64,000 bases of DNA. Origin: Anagrus nilaparvatae (Eukaryota; Arthropoda; Insecta; Hymenoptera; Mymaridae). A program made the position numbers and the translations under genes. Location: the NCBI GenBank assembly GCA_022575985.1, contig JAKSXM010000132.1, positions 17,670,001 to 17,734,000 of the forward strand, given 5' to 3'. The notes beneath the pieces are model-generated. The model saw nothing but the letters and a program-made list of their open reading frames with translations, was not told the DNA's origin and made no database searches. The stretch's first letter is position 1; each line of letters starts with the position of its first letter. Positions 1-7,813 of this stretch are shown one piece after another.

Positions 1-633
1 AAAGTCGAGTGTTTTGCCGTAAAAGATAGGCCCCCTGGAGGTATCTAGGCTGCGTTTTCTCGTAAAGAGGATGCATTGGGTCTTATCGGGGTTAGCCGAT
101 AGGCTTCCAACGCTGGTACACCATTCTTCAAAGAGCTGCAAGGCCCGCTGCATTTTGGCCATAAGGACTTCCATGCATGACCCCTGAGTCCGAATTATGA
201 TGTCATCCGAATAACCAAACACCTTGATACCTGCTCTTTCGAATGTGGTAAGGAGTTTGTTGAACGCCAGGGACCACAGTTTCGGAGATATAACTCCACC
301 CTGCGGGCAGCCCCGCGTTACTTTTCCTGACAACTTCGAGAAACCGTGCTCCGAAGCAACGTGCCTGTGCTTAAGATATTCTCCCAGCCACAGTCTTATT
401 GTTCCATTAATTCCATGATCCCTTGCACCACAATCGATGGCGTCATGCGGAGTATTGCTAAATGCCCCTACAATATCAATAAGAGTGGCCATTACCACCC
501 CGTTTGTTTTCATATAAGCTTCAATGTAGCTGACCACTCCATGTAGAGCCGTTTTGGTAGATTTCCCCCTTTGATAAGCATGTTTGCTTACTGCGAGGGG
601 AGACGCTACCAGTTCTTCGTCCATTTTCCTGTT
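1..633 (-). mobile_element. I-group non-LTR retrotransposon, reverse transcriptase fragment (runs off left edge)
   Basis: Read on the minus strand, one uninterrupted frame runs from a Met codon at 624 to the left edge, with an in-frame TAA just upstream of 633. It shows reverse transcriptase palm motifs in order: IDIVGAFSNT (motif A, usually LDIEGAFDNT), then RGCPQGGVISPKLW (motif B region), then FGYSDDIII (motif C, the usual YADD with A to S), then SANPDKTQCILFTRKR. The GCPQGGV..SPLLW pattern and the NPDKT..VLFTRKR block are typical of I-type and related non-LTR retrotransposons, so this differs from the R1-type elements next to it. The finger region, the endonuclease and everything 5' are missing, so it is a broken copy cut where the adjoining (ATT)n tail begins. 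The exact clade is inferred from motif style. Confidence 0.75.
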
Positions 634-635
634 AA

Positions 636-702
636 TTAGTTATTATTATTATTATTATTACTATTATTATTATTATTTTTTTTTTTTTTTTTTTTTTTTT
701 TT
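636..702 (-). repeat. Poly(A) plus (AAT)n tail of R1 family A copy 1
   Basis: The plus strand shows TTA/ATT triplets with one ACT interruption, followed by about 28 T. Read in element sense this is a poly(A) tract followed by AAT repeats. The second copy (7459-7525) has the same order, poly(A) then AAT triplets with AGT interruptions. The triplet tract is therefore probably part of the element's 3' end or of its preferred target, not a chance microsatellite. Confidence 0.7.
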
Positions 703-875
703 GTCAAGGGAATCTTGTGAATCTTACATCAGCCATGGAGTGTTTGCGGAGCATTTCCATGACCGCCCAGTTGCACAAAGTGTACAACTGGGAGACCACC
801 GGCGAACGCGGTCGCCGGCTACGCCCCAGATTCTTACTGGATAAACACACTATAAACCCCCCTGCGCTTGATTGC

Positions 876-917
876 CCCAAACCGGAACTCCCTTTTCAGG
901 TATAACTTCAGTTTGGG
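876..917 (-). other. 3' UTR stem-loop of R1 family A, copy 1
   Basis: The arms CCCAAAC (876-882) and GTTTGGG (911-917) are perfectly complementary. They enclose a 28-nt loop that in sense orientation contains GAAGTTATACCTGAAAAGGG. The structure lies about 60 nt downstream of the ORF2 stop. Family B elements in this window keep a near-identical loop but have different stem bases that still pair, so base pairing appears to be selected. A role in recognition of the template RNA by the reverse transcriptase is an inference from how related elements prime reverse transcription. Confidence 0.65.
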
Positions 918-975
918 ACGCGCAGCCTAGGCAACTGGCCGCTGCCTTCCCCCAGCCTAGTGACAGGAGAGCAAT

Positions 976-3969
976 CTACGATAGAAAGCCCTCCTCCTTT
1001 TTCTTCAACAAGGTGGCCCTTACGTACTCTGCTACTTTGTTCCAATTTTCAGAACTCCGTAGCATTTCCGGAACCACCTTCTCTGGCCTCCAAATCGGGA
1101 AGGGCGGGCGCCCTTCCACGTAGCGCATACATCCGAAGAAAGTATGCTCCACTGTATCCTTCTCGCCTGGGCAGTGCAAGCACTCCTCTGTTGCCACCTT
1201 ATGCCAATGTTTCAACATTGCACGGAAATACCCGTGTCCAGTCAAGAATTGGGTGAGGTAAAAATCCACCTCCCCATGTTGTCGTCCAGTCCATGCTTGC
1301 AGATCTGAAATCAGTCTGCGCGTCCATCGGGCATTTTTCTCTTCCTCCTTTTTCCACCGTTCCTGCCATTTTCCCATAGAGCTGGAGCGGGCGCGAGTGG
1401 ATGCCACTTCGCGATCCTCTACACTATCGTAAATGTATTTCCGCTCCAACGCTAGCAGGTCGATGGGTATGACCGATGCTACTACCTGGATCGCTTCGAG
1501 CGATACCGTATGGTACGCGCAGGCGATCCTCAGGGCCGCTTGCCGCTGCACAGACGATATTTTATGTCTGTACTTGGCAAATTTGGTGATATCCGCCCAG
1601 ATCTCAGATCCATAAAGCAGGACAGAGTTGACAACGGACATCAACAATCTTCGCTTCCCGGGTTTGGGCCCTCCTATGTTGGCCATGAGCCTTGACAAGG
1701 AGGATGCGATCGACGCGGCCTTCTCACTCGACCTCTGAAATTGTTCCCAGAAGTTCAGCTTGTTATCAAGCAGAACTCCCAGGTACTTAACCGATGTCTT
1801 GGCTTGGATTGTGTGAGGGTTTCCACCATCATCGACATTTACATCGATGTCCGTGGAAATTGTTGTTCGACGGGTCAGCAGTACGATCTCCGTTTTTGGG
1901 ATCGCGAGCTGGAGCCCGTGCTCGCCCATCCAGAGGTTGATCTGTCTCATGACTAGATTCAACCTCTCCTGGGTTACCTGCATGTCCCTGCCAGTGATGG
2001 TCAGAGCCACGTCGTCCGCGTACCCGATCAGAGAAGCTCCTTCCGGGAGGTGAACGCGCAACAGGCCATCGTAAAAGGCATTCCACAGGTCCGGTCCGAG
2101 AACCGAACCTTGGGCAATGCCCGCACTCAGAACCCTCTGTCGCCTGCCATCGAGCGTGTCGTAGAGAAGTCTCCGGTCCCGTAGGTAGTCCTTTATTACG
2201 TTACCCAGATACCTGGGTATCCGGAAGTCGTGCTCGAGAGACCGGATCATGTCATCCCATCTGGCCGAATTGAAAGCGTTTTTGACGTCCAGCGTTACAA
2301 GAAGGACGTCTTTGCAAATTGCAGGCCGCTTTTTCCTCTCAGCCTCTACGGTATCCACGACACGCCGAATGGCGTCTATCGTGGAATGCCCCTCACGAAA
2401 TCCATACTGCTCCTCGGAAAGGCCACCGCCCTCCTCGATGGCTCTTCTCAATCTTGCCCGGAGCATGCTCTCCATCACCTTTCCGATGGTGTTTAACATG
2501 CACAAGGGTCTGTAAGATGATGGAGAGTCCGGGGCTCCACCTTTACCCTTGTTCAAGAGCACGAGACGTGCCACCTTCCACTGCCTTGGAAACACTCCCG
2601 CCACCAAGCATGCATTAAACATGCTTAACAGGATACCAGGGATTATTTTGACCGCTCGTTTGAGCACTTCCGCTGGTATCCAGTCCGGCCCCGGCGCCTT
2701 GCCATTTTTCATTGCCTTGATGGCCTTCACCATCTCGTCCTCGCTGAATAACGGCACTTCCTCCCCGGGTATCGCCTCTACCGGGTTTTCCCGGATAGGC
2801 CGCTCGGGGAAGAGAGCGCCGATGATTCGTTCGGTCGACACTGCGTCCATCATGTTGTCAGACCCCCGGTTCAACTTGCCCATTACGACTTTGTAACCAA
2901 GACCCCAGGGGTCTTTGTTTACATCCTCGCGTAATGAACGCAGGCATCGAGCCTTGCTTTGACGGATAGCTTTGGCCAGCCGGTGTTTAACATCCTTGTG
3001 TTCCTGGGAAAGTGCGGCAGCCTCGGGCCTGTCCCGTGCTCTTTGCGCCCGTCTACGCGTCCTGTGGCACTCCTTGCGGAGCTCCGCTATTTCGGAAGTC
3101 CACCAGTAAACTGGCTTTCTCCCTTTCCAGGGCCTTCGACGAGGCATAGAGGCGTCACACGCCCCTCGCAATAGAGACGTTACTTTCTTGACTAAGATTT
3201 CAGCCTCGCGGGGACCTGTAGCCTCTCCATGCCAAGCAGGGACGGACGACGACTCCATTCGAAGATACTCTTCGAACTTGTCCTCGTCCATCTTTGGTAC
3301 ATTCCAACCCAAGGGACGCCTCTTGTACGGAGGCCGTTGGGAGGTTCCCTCAAGCACCCGGAACGTGATGTAATGATGGTCGCTACCATTGTAACCATCC
3401 ATCACCGTCCATTCGCCGATTCTCCCAGACGCACCTTCTGTTGCAAAGGTTATGTCTGGGATAGAGGCACCCCAACCTGCCCTCTCGTAGGTGGGCCGGT
3501 TTCCTCTATTCTGGACCACTAGTTTGCATCTAGTGGCCATTTCCAGTACCTGCTGTCCCCTAGGATTGGTCGTCGGCATGCCCCATTCTAAGGCCCTAGC
3601 GTTAAAGTCTCCAGCAAGGATAACGCTTCCAGTTACCGTCCGAACCGTGTTCTCGATGCTGGCCAGCTTTGTAGCCAGCACTTCCGAACTATCGTTTGGG
3701 GAGAGGTAACAACTTATATAAGTTGTCTCCCCGCACGTGACCCAAACATGGCAATTGCCTTTCCCTTTTTTGGTCAAGGTCGTTTGGGCTCTACCCCGGA
3801 GCCATATGGCGCAGCAGCCAGTGTCATCGGTTAGCCAGTATTTGTGGTTCATGTTGTATGATTGCTCGCTTAGTAAGAGGATATTTGAATCCTCTTCGCG
3901 AGCAATCTGTTCCAACAAAGCACCAGCTTGCCGGGCTTGGTTCATGTTCCCTTGTAGAACCTTGATCAT
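976..3969 (-). CDS. R1-clade ORF2: endonuclease and reverse transcriptase
   Basis: The predicted polyprotein of 997 residues nicks target DNA and copies the element RNA into it. The N-terminal endonuclease/exonuclease/phosphatase domain (about residues 1-215) shows VLQGNMNQ, LLLSEQS (catalytic Glu), ILAGDFNARALEWG (Asp/Asn), IPDITFA and GSDHHYITF. The reverse transcriptase (about 400-680) shows SSYRPLCMLNTIGK, LLVTLDVKNAFNSA, GIAQGSVLGPDLWN and IGYADDVALTI, so its catalytic aspartates are present. A C-terminal knuckle C-x2-C-x8-H-x4-C (CLHCPGEKDTVEHTFFGC) closes the protein, and no RNase H domain is seen. I chose the ATG at 3969, which overlaps the ORF1 stop as ATGA; the frame is also open four codons upstream to a GTG. 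One odd residue is GPDWIP in place of the usual GPDGIP. The length is typical of R1-clade ORF2. Confidence 0.9.
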   Translation of the reverse strand: MIKVLQGNMNQARQAGALLEQIAREEDSNILLLSEQSYNMNHKYWLTDDTGCCAIWLRGRAQTTLTKKGKGNCHVWVTCGETTYISCYLSPNDSSEVLATKLASIENTVRTVTGSVILAGDFNARALEWGMPTTNPRGQQVLEMATRCKLVVQNRGNRPTYERAGWGASIPDITFATEGASGRIGEWTVMDGYNGSDHHYITFRVLEGTSQRPPYKRRPLGWNVPKMDEDKFEEYLRMESSSVPAWHGEATGPREAEILVKKVTSLLRGACDASMPRRRPWKGRKPVYWWTSEIAELRKECHRTRRRAQRARDRPEAAALSQEHKDVKHRLAKAIRQSKARCLRSLREDVNKDPWGLGYKVVMGKLNRGSDNMMDAVSTERIIGALFPERPIRENPVEAIPGEEVPLFSEDEMVKAIKAMKNGKAPGPDWIPAEVLKRAVKIIPGILLSMFNACLVAGVFPRQWKVARLVLLNKGKGGAPDSPSSYRPLCMLNTIGKVMESMLRARLRRAIEEGGGLSEEQYGFREGHSTIDAIRRVVDTVEAERKKRPAICKDVLLVTLDVKNAFNSARWDDMIRSLEHDFRIPRYLGNVIKDYLRDRRLLYDTLDGRRQRVLSAGIAQGSVLGPDLWNAFYDGLLRVHLPEGASLIGYADDVALTITGRDMQVTQERLNLVMRQINLWMGEHGLQLAIPKTEIVLLTRRTTISTDIDVNVDDGGNPHTIQAKTSVKYLGVLLDNKLNFWEQFQRSSEKAASIASSLSRLMANIGGPKPGKRRLLMSVVNSVLLYGSEIWADITKFAKYRHKISSVQRQAALRIACAYHTVSLEAIQVVASVIPIDLLALERKYIYDSVEDREVASTRARSSSMGKWQERWKKEEEKNARWTRRLISDLQAWTGRQHGEVDFYLTQFLTGHGYFRAMLKHWHKVATEECLHCPGEKDTVEHTFFGCMRYVEGRPPFPIWRPEKVVPEMLRSSENWNKVAEYVRATLLKKKEEGFLS

Positions 3970-5948
3970 TTTCGATGACACTTATTCCTCGCCACAGCCA
4001 GAGCCTCACGGTAGCTGGGGCAGTTTCCTTCTCCGGCATAGTGTTCCGTAGAGCACTTGTCGTCCCTATTCTTGCACAGGAAACACTCGGGTGTTTCCTT
4101 CTTGCATTCTGTTCTTTTGTGGCCATCCATGCCACATTTGAGACATGCTTTTCTACGGTCTGGGCCTTTGCAGATATACTGATTATGTCCATAGCCCAGA
4201 CACTTAAAGCAGCGCCTTGCATCTGCTCGAAGGCGCACTCTGTTCAAAGCCCATCCAATTTGGATTTTCCCTTTTTTGGCTAGGCGGAGAGCATCAACTT
4301 CGAGTAATTCCACCACAGCCATCTGACTCATTGTGCCTTTGGCTTTGAAAATGGTAACCAGGAGGTTTTTCCCGTTTTCAATACCTATCGCCTTGGCGAC
4401 CGCCTCCTGGATCTCCTGTTCTTTCGTGACCCCATCTAAATCTCGAATTTCGAGTTTGAGCATGGGGATCATGTCCCGAACGTTCGAATCAGGGCCCGTT
4501 ACCGCTTGAACTGCTTCCTGCAGTTTGCCGGAGTCCAATATCGACTCCAGCTCGATGAGGACGCTGCCGCCTTGCGTCTTGCGGATTCGATGGACTTTAG
4601 CCCCGGAATCTTCAAGCTGGACGTTCTTCTTAATACTGAGAAGAGTTTCCTCGTATGTGTGGCCTGCTGCTGGCTTTATAAGTAAGGCCTCCATCCTCTT
4701 TTTGTACCTACGCCTACTCGGCTTGGTACTGACCGTTTCAGCAGGCCTTTTTGGCTGCTGAGTATTCTTCTTCTTAGCTTTCTGCTTCTTTTTGGGTTTT
4801 TCCCAGGTATTCACTTTATTGGGTATTTTTTCTACCTGAGCCTGTTTTTGCAACTGGCTTGGGGTTTCAGTTACCTGGTTTCCCTGTTGAAGCTGCAGCT
4901 TTTTTTGTTTTTTCCTCCTTTTTTTTTCGGCCTTGCTGATCCTTTTGGGACCGTTTGCATTATTTTGCTTACGTGAATTGTCTTGCTCACGTAAACTGTC
5001 TTGGTCCTCTTCCGAAATTTGAGTTTCCATTGGAGACTCGTCTACCCCAGGGTGGTTTGTCAATTTCACTAGATCATGGTGATCAGTGGAAGACCGATCG
5101 AGAGCCGTTGCGTTCGGCTTCGATTTATCCGACCCTTCTTGGATTATTCTTTCTTCTAATAAGCGTTTTTCACGCCATTCCTTCTGTCTCTTTTGCTGCT
5201 GCTGGAGCTTCTCACGTTGCTCTTGAAGCCTCTTTCTGTTTTCTTCTTCCTGGAGCACTTTTTTCCTCTTTCTTTGCCCTTGTAGCTCCTTCCTGTTTTT
5301 CTCAGTTATTGAGAGCTCTACATTTTGTATTCCCTGATCGAATTCAGACAGTTCTTCATTCGATTGGGTAACCTCGTTCATCTTTTTCCCCGTGTTCCCC
5401 CCGTTGCCTGGTGAGCTCTCGGGAGATGATGTCGGGCGGGGCCTTTTAAGCGAGCCTTTCCCGTTCATTTCTTTAAGGAGGGCTTCATATATCGCAGATA
5501 CTGCTTTAGTTTGCTGCTCCTTAATCAATACCAGCTGCTCCACTACGCTGGCAAACTTCCGAACTCCATTTTTTATCACCATGCTCGCGTTCTTCTGAAC
5601 ATAGCCGAACTGATACTCCATTTCGATTATGGCCTCCAGAAGTTTGCCGTAATATCCCTTTTCAGCAATAAAGCCTTCTTTTACAGTATCCAGACCTTTA
5701 GCTGCCTGGGTTTCTTTGAAGGCTTGTTGGACATCGCTATATTTTGCAAGAATATCCTGCATACCATCATTTTCCATGAGCCGAGATAATCGAGTGCTCC
5801 ATCTAGGCGTCACTTTGAGCTTATCCCGCCTCATTTGTTCTACTGGGTCAGCTTCGTTTGAGTTTGTTAGGGCTAGGGGGCCCTGTTGGTTGTTGTTCAT
5901 TTGCGGTCCCTGCACGCTTTGAACCTGTTCATTATTGTTTTGCTTCAT
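3966..5948 (-). CDS. R1-clade ORF1: gag-like nucleic-acid binding protein
   Basis: The predicted protein has 660 residues and would package the element RNA. The N-terminal half is Gln/Asn-rich and probably largely helical. The middle (about 215-430) is very rich in Lys, Glu, Gln and Arg, with coiled-coil-like and nuclear-localisation-like stretches such as KKRRKKQKK. The C-terminal part carries three Cys/His knuckles: CFKCLGYGHNQYIC and CLKCGMDGHKRTEC, both exact C-x2-C-x4-H-x4-C, then a longer third one starting CFLCKNRDDKC. This arrangement is the standard ORF1 of R1-clade and other non-LTR elements. The start is the Met of MKQNNNEQ, the first in the frame. The stop codon shares bases with the ORF2 start, which suggests coupled translation. 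No frameshift or stop is seen. Confidence 0.88.
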   Translation of the reverse strand: MKQNNNEQVQSVQGPQMNNNQQGPLALTNSNEADPVEQMRRDKLKVTPRWSTRLSRLMENDGMQDILAKYSDVQQAFKETQAAKGLDTVKEGFIAEKGYYGKLLEAIIEMEYQFGYVQKNASMVIKNGVRKFASVVEQLVLIKEQQTKAVSAIYEALLKEMNGKGSLKRPRPTSSPESSPGNGGNTGKKMNEVTQSNEELSEFDQGIQNVELSITEKNRKELQGQRKRKKVLQEEENRKRLQEQREKLQQQQKRQKEWREKRLLEERIIQEGSDKSKPNATALDRSSTDHHDLVKLTNHPGVDESPMETQISEEDQDSLREQDNSRKQNNANGPKRISKAEKKRRKKQKKLQLQQGNQVTETPSQLQKQAQVEKIPNKVNTWEKPKKKQKAKKKNTQQPKRPAETVSTKPSRRRYKKRMEALLIKPAAGHTYEETLLSIKKNVQLEDSGAKVHRIRKTQGGSVLIELESILDSGKLQEAVQAVTGPDSNVRDMIPMLKLEIRDLDGVTKEQEIQEAVAKAIGIENGKNLLVTIFKAKGTMSQMAVVELLEVDALRLAKKGKIQIGWALNRVRLRADARRCFKCLGYGHNQYICKGPDRRKACLKCGMDGHKRTECKKETPECFLCKNRDDKCSTEHYAGEGNCPSYREALAVARNKCHRK

Positions 5949-5949
5949 C

Positions 5950-6400
5950 GTTATTTTTAAAAATGTTTTCTCCTTCTAACCTGTTCTGTCTTGTGTGATT
6001 GAATGCGAAACGTAAAGCAGCCAATCAACGCGGTTGTCTCGCAATGGTCGGCCCCCCCAACCGGGTGTCCCCTAGCGTAGTGGCCTTGTGGAAAGCCCCC
6101 CGCTCCCCGCAGCAGGGCCCTACCCGGGCGCTACCCGGCACTACTACGGAAAACGAGATTATGCGCCGGCTGATAGAGCAGCCAGACCTGTTAGCTAGAC
6201 AGCTCCGGGCTCCTGTACTATCCGGCGGCCTGGAGGTGCAGTTCCCAGTTTTTGACCTGTACCCTCTACGGAGGTTGCCATCCCGATTCGGGGGGCCGAC
6301 CACCGCGAGCCGCGATGATCGGGGGCATTACGCCGTTTGGTTGATAACCTGTAAAAAGAGCTATTGTTAGTGTATCTGTAAATAAAATTTAAAAAGAAAA
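5950..6400. other. GC-rich interval with inverted repeat; possible 5' UTR of the R1 element or an older insertion
   Basis: After about 50 nt of AT-rich leader the sequence becomes strongly GC-rich. It contains an inverted repeat: TGGTCGGCCCCCC near 6045 and its complement GGGGGGCCGACCA near 6289, about 230 nt apart. A 123-codon plus-strand ORF crosses it (5999-6370) and is followed by AATAAA and an A-rich run near 6380-6402. That looks like the polyadenylated end of a transcript-derived insertion. I do not recognise the ORF. Whether this is the promoter/5' UTR of the neighbouring R1 element or a separate element cannot be decided here. Confidence 0.35.
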
Positions 6401-7440
6401 AAGGTTGTAATTAGTGGAATTGGTGTTCGGTCTTTCACCGGTCAACGCCCTAGGTACCAGTCCCAGGGTGGCGGTCGATGTCAGTCCTGCAGATGGGAGG
6501 ATATTCACCTTCGCTCCATGTCTGTCTAGCATCACACGGTCATTCTTGACCCGTCGTGTGGGCCGGGTGACAATTTGGTGGATTTTTACCACTATGGTTG
6601 CTTACCATCTCGCGATATTCTAGCCCGTCGTGAGACAGGGGGAGAACTAATCTGGAAGTCACGTCTGAATGATCCAACGACCCCCCATAAGTTCATTCCA
6701 GAATAATGCCCCCAGCCAGAATCTTCGGGAACACATGACGGCTTTCTGCGGCACTTATTTGAGTGCACGATGGTACAAGGACCTAAAGTCAAGTACCTAA
6801 TTAAGAAGCGAAGGCACAGAGCCCTGTTTATAAGGGCGGCCTAGATGTTCTCAGAGAGCTTGTCTAGTGTTGCGGAATATTCTGGCCGCACCTTCACACA
6901 TTACTAAACCAGAAAAAAAAAAAATAAAACAACCTGCAGTCATGATTTAGCGGGACTCGCGACTACCTTTAATCGGCTACGTCGCTGTGCTCGAGGTGGG
7001 ATTCTCCCATGCTAAGAGCCAATACGTCAGGCCTAAGGCAACCCTGTATGTGGCTTAAATCGCAATCGAGAAAACCTTGGAGCCCCTTTAATGTGCCTCT
7101 TCCTCAAGGATAGTTTAGGATAGCAGTCTGTGGCTGCATGCTTGTCAAGAATGCTCGAGGGAAAGACAAGGCATAAAACCCGGTTTATAGGGCAGCCTCA
7201 GTTATTCCAGAACCGCTTATAGCGTAACCATGAGCAGTCTGCGGCATTCCTAACATGGACGCATGGGGTACAGCATAGAGCATGTCCCTAGAGAAATGCA
7301 AGGCATGAGACCCGATTTATAGGGCAGCCTCAGTTGTTCCAGAGAGCTATATCCTACATCCTTGATTCTAGTTCAACCTTGAAAAAAGGCGGCCTGAACC
7401 ACCCTCCTCCTTCCTCAGCCTTATGAGGCTCCGGGCTTGG
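6400..7440. repeat. Non-coding interval with three diverged repeat units
   Basis: No gene is recognised. Three related blocks are seen at about 6808-6860, 7166-7215 and 7296-7345. Each contains a variant of AAGGCA...GACCCGATTTATAGGGCAGCCTCAG...TTCCAGAG. The last two lie about 130 nt apart and also share flanking sequence (AGCAGTCTG...GGC), so they form an imperfect tandem pair. An A-rich run at about 6911-6925 may be an old poly(A) tail. The moderate GC content contrasts with the host DNA and suggests remnants of retroelements. Confidence 0.4.
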
Positions 7441-7713
7441 GACCGGTTTAGCGGAGTTATTATTATTATTATTATTACTATTATTATTATTATTATTACT
7501 ATTATTATTATTATTTTTTTTTTTTTGTCAAGGGAATCTTGTGAATCTTGCATCAGCCATGGAGTGTTTGCGGGCCTTAAAGACCCGCAAATTTCCATGA
7601 CCGCCCAGTTGGACAAAGTGTACAACTGGGAGACCACCGGCGAGCGTGGTCGCCGGCTACGCCCTAGATTCTTACTGCATAAACACACTATAAACCCCCC
7701 TGCGCTTGTTTGC

Positions 7714-7755
7714 CCCAAACCGGAACTCCCTTTTCAGGTATAACTTCAGTTTGGG
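7714..7755 (-). other. 3' UTR stem-loop of R1 family A, copy 2
   Basis: The arms CCCAAAC (7714-7720) and GTTTGGG (7749-7755) and the loop are unchanged from copy 1, although this copy is otherwise decaying. See the equivalent structures at 876-917, 15579-15618 and 19249-19288. Confidence 0.6.
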
Positions 7756-7813
7756 ACTTGCAGCCTAGGCAACTGGCCGCTGCCTTCCCCCAGCCAAGTG
7801 ACAGGAGAGCTAT

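Larger units (their letters stand above)
636..6000 (-). mobile_element. R1-clade non-LTR retrotransposon, family A copy 1, near full length
   Basis: On the minus strand the order is a short 5' leader, ORF1 (5948 to 3966), ORF2 (3969 to 976), a 3' UTR of about 270 nt, a poly(A) tail and an (AAT)n run. Both reading frames are open. Two ORFs, three CCHC knuckles in ORF1, an apurinic-type endonuclease before the reverse transcriptase, no RNase H domain, and a C-terminal CCHC after the reverse transcriptase match the R1 clade (R1, TRAS, SART, Waldo). The 5' limit is uncertain: similarity to the second copy ends far inside the element, so the leader may continue into the GC-rich interval right of 6000. 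The intact frames suggest a young and perhaps recently active copy, although one residue of a normally conserved reverse transcriptase motif (GPDG) is Trp here. Confidence 0.82.

Noticed and set aside
584..844. Plus-strand ORF with long Tyr and Phe runs
   Set aside because: It is the translated (ATT)n/T tract of the retrotransposon tail; the opposite strand explains it fully.
1829..3709. Many 60-115-codon ORFs on both strands inside R1 copy 1
   Set aside because: They are out-of-frame shadows of the GC-rich ORF2, and the same shadows recur in copy 2.
5999..6370. 123-codon plus-strand ORF in the GC-rich interval
   Set aside because: No recognisable motif. It lies in a zone with an inverted repeat, and an equally long open frame exists on the other strand, so coding status is unsupported.
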